In this document: positions 1 through 11,166 of the stretch, one piece after another | Position numbering within the stretch: the stretch's first letter is position 1 | Layout: each line of letters opens with the position of its first letter | Assembly: GCA_951799445.1 (NCBI GenBank) | Contig: OX637290.1 | Coordinates: 5,086,501 to 5,150,500 of the forward strand | DNA length: 64,000 bases | Direction of reading: 5' to 3' | DNA from: Pseudisothecium myosuroides | Taxonomy: Eukaryota; Streptophyta; Bryopsida; Hypnales; Lembophyllaceae | Notes under the pieces: model-generated | Told to the model about the DNA's origin: nothing | Seen by the model: only the letters and a program-made list of their open reading frames with translations | The model's database searches: none | Made by a program: the position numbers and the translations under genes

Positions 1-281
1 TTGATGACATATTCAATGACGAGCTAATGTCCTCAAGATCGTCAGCAAAAACATTGAGTGCCACGTCATCTTGGTTGACCCATTTTTATTGCGGGTAATT
101 TTCCAAAAATTACTACAATTTTGAATAAAACATTTACCTGAGGTAAAAAAAAGGGGACCGGGCAGTCATAGGGCAGTCTTTGAAAAAAAATTGATGACGT
201 GGTGGATGATGTGGCATGCCACGTGGAAATTGACTGACGTGGCATCAAATAATGATGACGTGGCATGCCATGTCAGCATAG
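1..281. repeat. Left cluster of TGACGTGGCATGCCACGTCA-type repeats
   Basis: Several palindromic TGACGTGGCATGCCA motifs are clustered here (best copy 256-281). The cluster matches 1718-1900 in inverted orientation, including a shared ggggacc...gcagtctttgaaaaaa-like stretch. The two clusters flank about 1.4 kb rich in gagacgt motifs. They look like subterminal inverted repeats of a DNA transposon. The motif contains an ACGTGGC core like a plant ABRE/G-box, but its repetition in a transposon-like setting makes a promoter role unlikely. Confidence 0.5.
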
Positions 282-1198
282 GAGGGCTGCATTGTAGGTA
301 TTCTATGCTTATTTCAGAGATGTCTGTGGAGACATGGAGACGTTGTATGAAACGTTGAGAGGTCTACCAAGACGTCGCCTGAGACGTGACGATGTATTTG
401 GAGACGTAATTAGAGACGGCAAAATGTTTATGGAGACATCTATGGAGACCTGAGGACGTTTCAAAAGACACAACTTCAATTAAGATGGGATACATTTGCA
501 TTTCAATGTGACTTTTTACCTTATGCATTTAAGTACATTCTCTAGAAGTTCAACAAGCAATTGAGGGCGTCGTCTAACATGTCCAACAGTCTAAGGCATG
601 ATCAAAAATCATGCTTTCAACAAGATCAACTTCCATCATGGATTTTTGATGTATATGGCATGTTTTAGGCAATGCAAAATTTTGGATGTCTATGTAGAGT
701 TGTAGACATTTGAAGACATTAGACAAGACATCAGGACGTAAAATCTAGCAATAAAATCAAATATTATTTTCTTATAGTGTCATGTGCATAAGTGGTCATG
801 TAATAATTTTTCATCTTTCGATTGCAATGTATAGGATCAATCCCTAAATGTGAACTCATGCCTTTCCCCTCTCCTAAATGTTTAAAAGACACCGGTATGC
901 CTCGAGACCTCCCCCATCACTATTTGGTAGACACTAGTACGCCTCGAGAGACATACATGCGGACAACCCATTGTATCTTGCAGATGTCCTCTCGGACATC
1001 TATATGTTGGCCCACTGAAATATATAAAACTGACAGGTGCTAAGCTTCATCTTCCAACACAACATTGTCTCCTTGTATGTCTCTAAGATCTTTGATAATC
1101 TTTGGGGGGACATAGAAGTAGACAACCCACTTTATCCTCTGGATGTCCTGTCGGACGTCTGCGTGTTGCCCCATAGAAATTTAATTCACGCATTTTAA

Positions 1199-1410
1199 AT
1201 ATCCCATATGGTTTGTCTTCCCTCCTACCACCCTACATGTATAAAGAGACTATCTTCTTCCTTCTATATACTCACTTGAGGTGGCTTGTAAAGTCATGTG
1301 ATATAGTTTTCAAATATGGTGTATTTTGTATGGCGTATTTTGTATGATGTATTTTATACTATGTATTGTATACGATATATTGTGTATGATATGTTGTATT
1401 GGACATTGTG
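1199..1410 (+). repeat. Promoter-like repeat, copy 1 (TATA box and GTAT-rich tail)
   Basis: Starts with a tatcccatatggtttgtctt-type block and has TATAAAGAG near 1240. It continues into a run of 12-15 bp units of the form gtatggtgtatttt (1315-1402). The same order occurs at 2772-2945, with TATAAAAGG near 2813, and a partial copy lies at 62982-63050. The TATA position and spacing suggest a transposon promoter. No ORF longer than 90 codons follows. Confidence 0.45.
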
Positions 1411-1717
1411 AAATGCATATGGATGTCATGTAGGATACCTAGATACGTGTGATTGTCCATATTGACATCATGCCAAATAGTACATTCAATCACATGAATG
1501 TCTAACATGACATCATTACGTTCTCCTAAATCATCCTAAGCATTGCAAGAGGTATTCATAGTGAAATGTAGACGTCTACATTGATGTCACAAGATATGTA
1601 GATGTTAAATTTAACATCTCAAAAAACGTGTAGATGTCAGAGTTGACGTCTCAAAAAACATCTAGATGTCTAAGATGACGTCTCCAAAAACGATACTAAA
1701 ATTCTTAAACAACAGAA

Positions 1718-1900
1718 AACTATGCTGACGTGGCATGCCACGTCATCCTTGCTGACTGCCACGTCATTTTTCCTGGTGCCACCTCAGATGCCACGTCATG
1801 GAAAAAATTGGATGAAAAAATTCCTACGTGGCTGCCCGTGCACTCGTGGCACTTAGGTGGCAGCCACATGGCAGCCTTTGAGGACCCCGTTGACCCATGT
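1718..1900. repeat. Right cluster of TGACGTGGCATGCCACGTCA-type repeats
   Basis: Inverted partner of the cluster at 1-281. The core palindrome is at 1724-1744, followed by further cacgtcat copies spaced every 20-40 bases. Together the two clusters form an interrupted inverted repeat whose arms match imperfectly over roughly 150-180 bases. Confidence 0.5.
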
Positions 1901-1991
1901 CATCTCTGATGTTTGCTAAAATCATGGTGACATCAAGCCATGTTATCTCAAATTTTTCATGTTTTTTGCGTGTCAACTTTGACGCGAAAAA

Positions 1992-2261
1992 ATGACATCC
2001 CCGGTGACGCGTCAGGACACCGTCATGGACGTCGTGATGTCCAAAATCGACGATCAACAAAATCGCGAGTTTCTTCTAGTGCTTCATCGACAATTTGATG
2101 GCGCCCACCACTCCTTTGAGGTCCACTTCTTAGATGCAACAACACTGTTGATTGTAAGCAACTCCAAAGACAAGGAGGATTTGGCTCACATGCATTACAA
2201 TACTCTTAGAGGACTCCTTGAACGCTATTTTGTAGCCCACACTCTTGTGACTTCAATATGA
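1992..2261 (+). CDS. Small unrecognised ORF inside the CACTA-like region (89 aa)
   Basis: An ATG-to-TGA frame of 90 codons in otherwise stop-rich DNA. The predicted peptide is mildly acidic, with a central hydrophobic strand pattern (EFLLVLHRQF, HSFEVHFLDATTLLIV) and a charged C-terminal helix-like part (KDKEDLAHMHYNTLRGLLER). I do not recognise a family. It lies between the GACGT cluster and the TGACT subterminal repeats, so it may be a remnant of a transposon-encoded protein or a chance frame. No signal peptide or membrane segment is evident. Confidence 0.2.
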   Translation: MTSPVTRQDTVMDVVMSKIDDQQNREFLLVLHRQFDGAHHSFEVHFLDATTLLIVSNSKDKEDLAHMHYNTLRGLLERYFVAHTLVTSI

Positions 2262-2609
2262 CTTCGTCGGAGTCATTTAAAAGTTGTGGTGAAAGATTGT
2301 ACTATAGAAACAACTCATAAATGACTAAAGAATGACTTTTGCACTACTGGCAACCGAACACTCAGTTCAGCATCCCCATAGACTGCACCTTCGACAGTTC
2401 TGAAAGACTACGCACTTATTTTACTATTGCTTCGGCGCCTTGCCCACTGTGATTCATTGTGTGATTTGTAGACATCATGTGCAGTCATCATCACACTTTC
2501 CTTCTATGAAGTGAGGAGATCTAGGACAACTACATACATCCAAGTTGAATAGGTGACCCTAGTACTCTTCTTGTATTAAACTTTTCTAATCCCTTTAGCA
2601 AATTTGTCT

Positions 2610-2745
2610 ATAAATTTTGATTTGAGGCTTGAAATCTAAAATGGATTTTTGGAGATGAAAATGAGATTGATTCACCAACTTTTGTTAGTTCAAAGTTTAA
2701 GAAAACAAGTTAATCTACTATGCCTCAATGAGGTCTGAAATATTA
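2610..2745 (+). repeat. Half copy of the foldback element family
   Basis: Matches the right arm of the complete foldback copies at 19834-20175 and 62580-62925: ggatttttggagatgaaaat, then a weakly conserved middle, then tctactatgcct and aggtctgaaat. The left arm is missing. The promoter-like block (copy 2, 2772-2945) follows directly, and the same order is seen at 62925-63050. Confidence 0.55.
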
Positions 2746-2771
2746 CTTGTAGTACAATTCCTATGTTACAT

Positions 2772-2945
2772 ATCCCACATGGTTTGTCTTGCCTCCTACT
2801 ATCCCACTTCTATAAAAGGTTTGTCATTTCATCTCTTCATACTTACACACTAAGTGAATTTGGAAATCATGTCACATATGATAAATATGATGTATGGTGT
2901 ATGGCACATTGTGTATGGTGTATTGTTGTGGAATTTTAAATGTTT
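2772..2945 (+). repeat. Promoter-like repeat, copy 2
   Basis: Direct repeat of 1199-1410: tatcccacatggtttgtctt, TATAAAAGG near 2813, ctcttcatacttacacac, then a gtatggtgtatgg tail. The two direct copies lie about 1.57 kb apart, which could reflect a tandem duplication or a short LTR pair. No primer-binding site was recognised between them. Confidence 0.45.
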
Positions 2946-3371
2946 TCATATGTGACTGTAGAATGATTGTTCCTTGTACAATTGTCAATGTTACACTTGT
3001 TTTTGCACACATTGCCACAAATTGAAAATGACAGAAAAATGACTTCTAAATGATTATATAATAACTTGACAATGACTTATACATAATGACTATCACAACT
3101 TCACAATGACTTATATGTGACTCGGACGTGGATGTCCATGTTAGCAACGCTCGGACTGTATAACAACTGCAGAATGACTGCAAAATTGGCTGACGTGGAC
3201 ATCCATGTCAACCAAAATTCCTCTAAAAATGGATAGCTGCCTGACCTTTCCCAAAAATTTGCTTGTCCACCTCATTAGTCACGTAGACTCTGTCATCCGT
3301 TCTTCATCCAAGTCTGAATTGGATGAGGATAATAGAATTGCCCAATCATTAACAATGACTTGTCCACAATG

Positions 3372-3641
3372 CACTATAAGAAACCCCCGTTTTAGGTGAC
3401 AAGCCCAAATTTTTTATGACGCATTCTAGGTGATGTCAATGTTGACAACCCAAAATTTTTATGTCAACAAAAATGTACAACGTAACATTAATATTGACAA
3501 TCCAATGTTTTTATGTCAACATTGATGTTACATTGTACATTTTTGTTGACATAAAATTTTTGGGTTGTCAACATTGACATCTCCTAAAATCCGTCATAAA
3601 AAATTAGGGCTCGTCACCTAAAACAGGGGTTCTTTATAGTG
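3372..3641. mobile_element. 270-bp CACTA-type MITE with ATG target duplication
   Basis: The element begins CACTATAAGAAACCCCCG and ends with the imperfect complement ...GGTTCTTTATAGTG. It is bounded on both sides by ATG (3369-3371 and 3642-3644), the 3-bp target duplication expected of CACTA elements. The arms are a near-complete inverted repeat, so the whole element folds into one long hairpin centred near 3507. No coding capacity. It is inserted among TGACT-type subterminal repeats of the larger CACTA-like region. Confidence 0.85.
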
Positions 3642-3717
3642 ATGACTACAGGACCCCTAGTCATTTACAAGTCATTGTTGTCTGGAATGATTGTTTTGGA
3701 ATCATTCTTTGTAGTCA

Positions 3718-3741
3718 CATATGTGACCAATTTCTTGTAGT
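3718..3741 (-). repeat. CACTA transposon terminus
   Basis: Minus strand reads CACTACAAGAAATTGGTCAC, the standard CACTA end, followed inward by subterminal TGACT repeats. The external flanking triplet on the + strand is ATA. The partner terminus was not identified. Confidence 0.6.
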
Positions 3742-4079
3742 GATATTTACCAGGTACTTGTAGAGTTTCAGAATAGGCTGGATTAGAATATGAGATCGAG
3801 GGACACTCCGAGTCTCCCTTCTCATGTCCTCATAAGCCTCACACAAGTTGGGACAATCCTCATCCACACATGTCCTGAACACCGATGGTTGTTTCATTTT
3901 TACAAATGAGAAGAGTCAATCCTCCACTCTCAACACCATGCCAGACCAAGCTATTATATCGGATGCTAAGAAGATTGCAGCTTCTTCTGCACTCATTCTA
4001 ATCCTCAATAAAATATATATTAGAAGCATGTTCCTTTTATACTAGCCCAATAGCTTGGTACACAAAATAATAATAGAAA

Positions 4080-4157
4080 CATTTTTATTTTAGTAAATTT
4101 TATAATAATAAATAATAATAATAAATAAAAATAAATAAAAAATAAAAAATAAAAAAT
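4080..4157. repeat. AT-rich AATA/AAATAA microsatellite
   Basis: Interrupted run of aataat and aaataaa units with no G or C over much of its length. Confidence 0.8.
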
Positions 4158-4192
4158 AGTAGTTAATACAAAAAAAAATTGCTTTTAGTTAA

Positions 4193-4397
4193 CATTGTTC
4201 CTTGTTGTCACATCAAGCAAGTTAAAATTACTAGATGTCTCGGACGAGCAGACATATTGGACGGTTTGGATGGACCGGATGAACAATTTGACTACCTTAA
4301 ATTAGTCACATCAAGCGCATTAGGGTCACTGGACATCTCGGACAGGTGGGCGAATCGGACAAGTAAGACAAGTGGTCTGTCCAATGTGATAACTATG
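4193..4397 (+). mobile_element. CGGACA-type MITE, copy 1
   Basis: One of three copies in the window (others 26357-26553 minus, 28066-28265 plus). Shared features are imperfect terminal inverted repeats (CATTGTTGTCACATC-like against CATAGTTATCACATTGGACA), repeated CGGACA/GGACGG words, and a central palindrome around ACTACCTTAAATTAGTCACA. Non-coding, about 200 bp. Confidence 0.6.
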
Positions 4398-5962
4398 ACT
4401 TGAAAATATGTGATATGTTGTCACTGCTTTTCTTTACATATAGCCAAAATTCAATAATTCAAAACATGTAGAAGCCAAAAATTACCTTAGAAATTTTCAG
4501 TTCTTGCCAACATACATCTGCTATCAAGATGGATATGTCGCCTACCTACTTTCCTCATCAATTTCTATATATAGCCTTAATTCAATAATGTTCATTTGCT
4601 TAGCGCAATTTCTATCTTCCAAGGATGCATAGAACTGATAGAAGTAGCCACCTCATTGAAAGTTCATCCAAAATGATCGCCACTACTTAGAAAAAGCTAA
4701 ATTGCTAAAAAACAAACCGTAGAGTGTAATCCTTGTGAGACCCCAGATACCCAACTTCTTGACCAGTTTATGTCATAATCACTCCGTTCATGGGACTACC
4801 ACATGCAACCCAGTTATTTGAATAAAAATCCAAATACACCAAATACTATACTTGCAATGATTGCTATTGTGTTGATTGAGGAAAGCATACATTTGAAACA
4901 CTCGGAAAACAAACAATCTTCTTGACAAAAAGCACCCACAAAACAGAGCAAGGCAGATAAGAAGGGTGTAAAGAAGCACATAATTGGTGAATGGATTTCA
5001 CTAAACAAAAGCTAGAGATTGATAAAGCTCAACACCTATACCTCCAAAACAATACCTCTTCCAACTAGAGGTTGCCAATCTTTTATGTAAAGTATGACTA
5101 TGATGGACATTGCATTTAAAAGAACTGGAACTATGATGAGATTTAGGTGCAAGCAAGGAGAATGAAGGTGGTACATTAATTTCTGCCAAGCATGGTTTAT
5201 ACTCAATGTATACCATCATTTCTAGTCAACACGAGTGACTTAATGTCCTTACATGTGTCACTGTAGCTCGTGGGTATATACTATATTTTCTTCATTTCCA
5301 AAGGCAAGTGCATGAAAAGAAATTACATTGAGAGATGTGAAGACAATTCTACTATACAGCAATGTAAGAAAAAATCTGGAGGACAAGATTTTTGTTTTAA
5401 TCATGGATATCTCATTTCATTTAAAATTAACAAGGATGTGGTGGCATTTTGCCTTACAATAGGCATCTTTTGATCCTAAACAACCGTGATTATTAAATTA
5501 TACTAGATGTTGTTTACAAAGACACATAAACATGTTTAGATATGTTAATTCTACTAGCACATACCAATCATAGAAATGCGGCGACACATATTGGTCATTG
5601 AATGATTGCCAAATGTTAGCATTTTCCACTTGTTCAAGTGTGTATTTTGAATATACATATATATATATATATATAAGGATGCTTGGACTCTTTACGATTA
5701 AGGAAGAGCAACCTAGAAGGAAGACCTCATTTATTGGATTTCATGAGCCTTAAAGAGAGCAATTACCACTACAAACATTCAAAAAGGGTTTTGAGGCACC
5801 AACATCTAGCCTTATAATTTGGGTGCCATTGCAAATAAAATAGGCCCAATTTGCAATTGAAGCACAGACATCCATTGCTTGGACAATCGAGTGAGGAGAA
5901 TTGAGGCAATTTAGACTTTGAAGGGAAAGGCACTGACAAACTACAAGGCAAGGGGGAGATAA
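4398..5962. other. Gene-free interval
   Basis: No supported gene. Short overlapping frames on the minus strand near 4788-5219 have no recognisable domain and conflict with each other. A perfect (AT)n microsatellite lies at about 5654-5676. The rest is unassigned AT-rich DNA. Confidence 0.6.
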
Positions 5963-6640
5963 TTGAACCTCACAACAACAGTCATGGCAACATGCAATGT
6001 AGATAGGAAGGGCATGATGAAAATGCTAGGGAATAATTGGACTTACAAAACATTGACAAAGCAAATGGTATTCAAGAGAGCATGGACATGGGCAACACCA
6101 TTATTAAAGATGACATTTGATGTTAATATGTTGGAGATGCGGGGCAAGTTTGTACCCGGTTTTCAAGTGGAAAAGGGCCACTTCCATATTGTAGCAAAGA
6201 ATATAGCCATTATTAAAGATCATGATGAAAATCCATGCCGAAATAGGAGAGGGACAAGGCAATGGCCTCAAAAATGCAATGTGGGCAACAACTCTAGCAG
6301 CAATGGCCCAAATTTTTTCCAAATTTTGTAAGGTGTATGAACAACCACAAATGAAGAAGAATGACACACTAGTAGATTATTCAAATTAATTATCATAACT
6401 AATAACAACTACATTTTTGCAATGCAAAGAAAAAGTTGCACTCAGAGAAGCAAACAAGGAAGAAAAAGAATTGAGAAATGTGGAAGTGGAGCACACCAAA
6501 TTGGCCAGGACAAAAGAGATGTTGTGAATGAAGTTGGCTAACTCCAACACCGATTGGAGGCTGTAGCAAGAAAGTCCTTCAATGAATGGTGGTCTGCAAG
6601 GACATTGCAAAAGTTTAGAGACAAAATTTGTTGTCAGATA
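5963..6640 (+). pseudogene. Possible decayed coding region, unrecognised
   Basis: A 122-codon frame (5963-6331) is followed in other frames by a lysine/glutamate-rich coiled-coil-like stretch (about 6412-6530, KVALREANKEEKELRNVE-like). That stretch ends in stop codons (TGA at 6525, TAG near 6561). The mix of a long frame, heptad-like charged sequence and interrupting stops suggests an old transposon ORF or gene fossil. I see no transposase, reverse transcriptase or zinc-knuckle signature that would fix its origin. It may be chance. Confidence 0.2.
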
Positions 6641-8448
6641 AAGATTAATTAGAGAGGCACCAACATTGAGAATCTACATAGACAAATTACTTGTCTATAT
6701 TCCTGAGATTTGTTGTAAGAACTAGGCCTTTGCTATTGTCCAACGTCACAAATGAAAATTTGACCTCTCCATTGACACTATAATGTCAACCACTTGACCA
6801 ACATAGGTGCACATTTTGAAATCTAAGTACCAGACTAAAAAGAAGGGTGAAATTTTGATGTAGCAAAGTGAAGGACATCGCCAACATTAGGAAAATAATA
6901 AGGCGTACAGGAGGCTGTAAGTTTCCTAAATTTTTGAAAGCTTCTTTCAACAAACCCATTAGCATTCCTAACAACTCGGGTATAGTGCCATGCTGGTCGA
7001 AATGATGCCACACAATTTGAAGAGAAGCGGGAATATATCATGGGAGGCAAATCTTTGGCGGGTAGAAATTGTATGTTGCCTCGCTTCTAGGCAGGAAAAA
7101 TTGAAGCAATCAATGTGGAGCTGGGCAGATCAACCTCTGAGTGGGTATAGGAAAAAACAAGCTTGACAAGTAGGAAAGATACACTTTGTGGGCCCGTTTT
7201 CATTCATTGTAACAGCCTTTTTTCAGCCTCATTATTTTCCTAATGCAATCATGCTGCAAATTTTTAGAATGAAGGTGCCAAGGAATTCTAAAGAGATAAG
7301 CGTGCATAAGATTATAAGAACAAAGGAAGTTGGCCATTGGTAGAGCAAGGTAGGTCGTTCGAGGGATTGCTGACAACCAGAAGCAAATATGAATATAGTT
7401 GCCACAAATTTTTCATATTGGTAGGTATGGGTATGGGGCTTATCTACATAACCAAATACAGACAGCTTTCTTATAGACATGCATAGGAAAAGTATTAGAG
7501 GCTTTCAAGGTAGACAAAGAGTTAGGAGTAAATTTAGTGTGTTCAAAATTATAAGCCCTATAATACTTGTATGACTCAACTTGCAGGTTCTTATAATACT
7601 ATCCAATATTCACAAATAGGTTTCTATAACTCTAGTTTCAAATTAAATCAAAATTGCAAGCATTTTCCATTAATTATGTTTATTGTGCTTAATGTTGTAT
7701 TCTCTTTCAACAACTAGATATGGATCTACCTACTTTAGATGAACAAGCAGCTAATTGCAAGTATCTCTATCCAAATAAATATGTATTTCTTTTGCACTTA
7801 TCTTTCATATTATATTTAGTAAAATCTTTTGTAGATTTTTATTGATTGAAAATATTAAATCCCTATAAGATAATCTTAGGATGCTACTACATGTACTTAT
7901 AACTACATGTACTTATATATAAAAGATTTGACTAGAGATAAGAAATGAATCTTGAAGAACGATGAAGTCCAACATGTTGCAATTGCTTTTAACACATGCT
8001 CCATTTTCATTTGCCTCTATATTTTTTAAACTTTCAAACCATTATGCACCATTGCTATATCTCTCCCTATGGATAGAAATAACAAAATCTTCAAGTACAC
8101 CAACATAAAAATCATGGTTGGAATTATTTCATCTTTTTCCTTAAAATTTGAATGGATAAATTATGTGAGTTCTAAGTTCTAAGTTCTAAGGTAAAAATAC
8201 CCAAAACCATCCTTGTATTCATTCCTGACAAATAGACTTCCATTGAAAGTGTCTCCAAAAGTGCAATTAAACCATTCCCATACTTAAGTGCAATTGGTGG
8301 ACTATTGATATTTTAGATTTTGGAATTAAAACCAAGCTATATGCCAATTTCAGTGGTGTAGAAAGTTCAGCTTTGAAAATTCATAATAATTGCATATCTA
8401 ATCCAAAAAAAATTTATAGGAAATTTATGATTTTTAATTGCTAATTGT
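6641..8448. other. Gene-free interval with one dispersed-repeat fragment
   Basis: No supported gene. The stretch at about 8200-8275 (ccttgtattcattcctgac, then cttccattgaaagtgtc, then caaaagtgcaa) reappears near 62058-62122, so it belongs to a dispersed repeat. A triple ttctaag repeat precedes it at 8168-8190. Confidence 0.5.
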
Positions 8449-9525
8449 GAGCTCCCAATTTGTCACTTGGGACTCGTAGATTTTTTTTTTTAAATTTTGC
8501 AATTTAAAGCTGATAAAAATATATAAAAAGACATAAAAAGAATGTAGAATCAAAATAGGGTTTTGTCATATCCATTATAGTATTTGGTCTAGTTTTGTAT
8601 TTATACGTAGAACTCTCCCAAACCTCACCTAGAAATAGAGTAGAAACCACAAGCTAACGAGATTTGTTGGATTTGAGTCACATAGCCTCAAAAGGGCTAA
8701 ATCCCACCATGAAGTGGCAATTCATGGCTAAGTCGGTCCGAGGGATCCACAACAAGGCCACTAGGTTGGGTCTTAGAGTTAGGTTTTGAATTCCCCATTA
8801 GATTGATGAATTCCCCAAAACCCCGATTGTTAGCCTACAAGAGCCACTAGCTCAAGACGGGCCCATGGAGGAATCTATAGCCCAAAAATGGTACTCTAGG
8901 ATAAATCCCATGCCAGGAGTCCAACGGCAAAATTGATTCGTCCAGATTCCTTCATCCACAAAAGATTCCTACGCCATCGACAATTCAAGGAGACGGCCCA
9001 TTTGGATCTCCACTGACCAATTGTGCCAAGTACGAAAATGCACCTACACATCTTTTATGGGACTCCCTGAGAGGTCTCATGAAAATTCCTAGCATCTTTC
9101 GACTTGCAGAAGAACCTCTTCCAGGCGGTCAACCGTTCTAACCTCCAACTAGAATTTCTTGTAAATTACCCAAGTTGCAGTTAAATCTCACTAAAAATTA
9201 GGATAGCTCATTTTATGTTAATAATGCGCTCCAATAAGTTTCGCAACATTCCGATAACGGCAAGTACCCGAACCGACAAGATTTCTTGAGAATCAATCAT
9301 GTGGCGGGGTCCCTGCAACGTTGACCAGCATTCTAGGACCATACAACGGCGAAACAAAGTCAACAAGGAATCTTTTCCTACTCCCTTGCGCACCTCCGGA
9401 GACCCTAGGCTAGTTACTTTTCTCAAAATAAGAGACCACCAAGATTTAGAAATTTACCTTAGCTTGGTTTTTAATTTAGGCTAGCCTATGATGGATTTTT
9501 GGTCCCGATACGGGGGGTGACAAGG
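8449..9525 (-). mobile_element. Putative solo LTR
   Basis: On the minus strand the segment opens with TGTCACCCCCCGTATCGGGA at 9525 and could close with GGGAGCTCACA at 8449, giving the TG...CA ends of an LTR. A minus-strand TATAAATA lies near 8606-8599, which would leave a U5 of roughly 120 bases. It is more GC-rich than its surroundings and has no ORF. I did not find a convincing 5-bp target duplication or a second LTR, so the boundaries are provisional. Confidence 0.3.
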
Positions 9526-10186
9526 ATTGCGGACGAAACACGTCGATCTGGAGCCAACTGCGCAATCCGTTTGACATTTGGAGTTGATCTCCAAAAGTTA
9601 GGATGTTGGTCCAGCATAGATGGTAGATAGTCAAATTTGAGGGATTAGGATGAAAATCTTTGAGGATGAGGATGAAAATTCAAGTTGATAAGGTTACTAG
9701 TAGGAATTTAGGGGGGAGTGGGACCTTAAAAACCTATATAAAGGGTCCCATTTCCCTCTCTAAAATCACCCCCATAATTGTTTTGGGTTCGTGGATCCAA
9801 GTTACTTTGGATATTTTGGCGTTTAAGTCAAAAACCTCTACGGTGTTTTCGGAGCACTTTTGGCTCCATTGTTGTTGTATTTCAAGCTTTTGAAGGTAAT
9901 TGGGGGGCCTTCTATCTTATCTTTGCGCACGCTTGTGTACTAGGTAGTGAGTTGAGAGTCTTTTTTGTCCTTCGTGTATCCTTGTGAGGTTACTCGTGTG
10001 TTTTGGAAGTCTTTTTGGTGTCTTGCACTAATCCTAGAATATCCCCACCGTACCTTGGCGATGCTGCTTTGGGGGGCCTTTAGTGTGTGAGTTTGTATTA
10101 CTCCATTAATTTTAATTTGTGTGTTTTCTTTAAGTGTACCCTTATCTTCTTGTAACGTTTCTCTTGGTGAGTGGACCCCCCTTGGA
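9526..10186 (+). other. Repeat-derived interval with TATA-like motif
   Basis: GC-richer than the flanks, with a TATATAAAGGG motif at about 9735 on the + strand and G-rich runs (gggggg) near 9515, 9903 and 10070. It has the look of transposon regulatory or LTR sequence, but I could not place ends. Short frames here have no recognisable domain. Confidence 0.3.
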
Positions 10187-10236
10187 GATGGCAAAACTTT
10201 GACTTATAGGTGGTTCGAAGTCATTGGTATTTTTAA
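10187..10236 (+). repeat. 50-bp direct repeat flanking a TTAA element (left)
   Basis: gatggcaaaactttgactta...tatttttaa matches 11179-11228 (gacggcgaagctttgactta...tatttttaa) with a few substitutions. The two copies bracket the TTAA element at 10233-11166. Both end in TTTTTAA. Confidence 0.7.
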
Positions 10237-11166
10237 CCCCTAAAGTTCCATAACTATGTTTTCACCAAAAGCACTCAAAAACTGCCATTTTTAGTACAAT
10301 TACCAAATTTTTGAAAAAAAAACTTTTTTGACACATGTAACCGTAGGATATTATAGTAAACTAGTTTTAGAAGATGTGGAAAAAATTTCAGAATTTTCCA
10401 CCATGTGGATTGGAAGATATTAGCATTTGAATTGGCAAAAATCCTTTTTTTGTTCCTGCAAAAAACAGGGCAGCTGCACTTCATAAGGTCACATTTGTAT
10501 GAAAAAATGTCCAAAACGGTTGTGCTTCTTTGAATTCTTTTTCCTAAACAAGTTGGCTACATGCTTAAAAATTTTCAAATCATTTGGAATTGTACAACAT
10601 ATACAAAAAAAATAGTAAGTAGAAAGAAGTAGAGAATGATTCAAAACACTGAATTGATAAGAATTTAATTATGGAATTTAAAAATGTCAATCCCAATGGT
10701 TGCAATGTTGTAATAAACAACCTAAATCTTATGATTTTATTTTTTTCAAAAAATATTAAAAATTGAGTTAAATAAACAACTTTAAAGTTTATTTCAGAGT
10801 AGAGAATCTATAACTGCCCGCAAACTAAAAAACCTCATAACTTTTTACTCATTGGTCGAAATGGAATGATTTAAAGCTTTCCACGTATATATAACTCTTG
10901 GAAAACCAATTTCAAATTTTTATTTTTGAAAAAAGTGATTTTTTCAGAGCTGCCCGGATTGCCCGAGTTGACCAACAAACAACATTTTTGGCCATAACTT
11001 TTGACTCGTATTTCCAAATGTCATGAAATTTTGTGCACATGAAAGATATTCCTCGTCCCCACCTTCGATAAAAACTTCAGCTCAAAATATGCAAATCTCT
11101 AGTCACAAGTACCTGCCTCAAAAAATTATATTGCCAAAAAAGGCATGTTGGTCCTTTAGAGGTTAA
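10233..11166 (+). mobile_element. TTAA-type non-autonomous DNA element, copy A
   Basis: Begins TTAACCCCTAAAG and ends GGTCCTTTAGAGGTTAA. It shares an internal layout with copies B, D, E and F: ctgccattt block, taaccgtaggat block, a tggaaaaaatttcagaattt block, and a right part with gccataacttttgactc and acaagtacctgcc. 934 bp, no coding capacity. TTAA is present at both edges with unrelated adjacent bases, which fits a TTAA target-site duplication. Confidence 0.75.

Larger units (their letters stand above)
1..3741. mobile_element. CACTA-like composite element (left end outside or unresolved)
   Basis: The right edge reads, on the minus strand, CACTACAAGAAATTGGTC starting at 3741. This is the classic terminal sequence of plant En/Spm (CACTA) transposons. 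Inward from it lie many short TGACTA/AATGACTT repeats in both orientations (about 2270-2345, 3030-3200, 3340-3720), as expected of CACTA subterminal repeats. The left part (1-1870) is rich in GACGT and palindromic TGACGTGGCATGCCA repeats. I could not find a matching left terminus, so the extent is inferred, and 1-1870 could be a separate element. No transposase domain is recognisable. Smaller repeats are nested inside. Confidence 0.45.

Noticed and set aside
2339..2345. CACTACTGG as the left end of the CACTA element ending at 3741
   Set aside because: The inner sequence does not match the right terminus, and the flanking triplet (TTG) differs from ATA on the other side.
6104..7480. Minus-strand frames of 70-90 codons
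   Set aside because: They overlap each other and the longer + frame, with no domains or splice logic.
9735..9745. TATATAAAGGG as a gene promoter
   Set aside because: No coding sequence follows within several kilobases; more likely part of transposon sequence.
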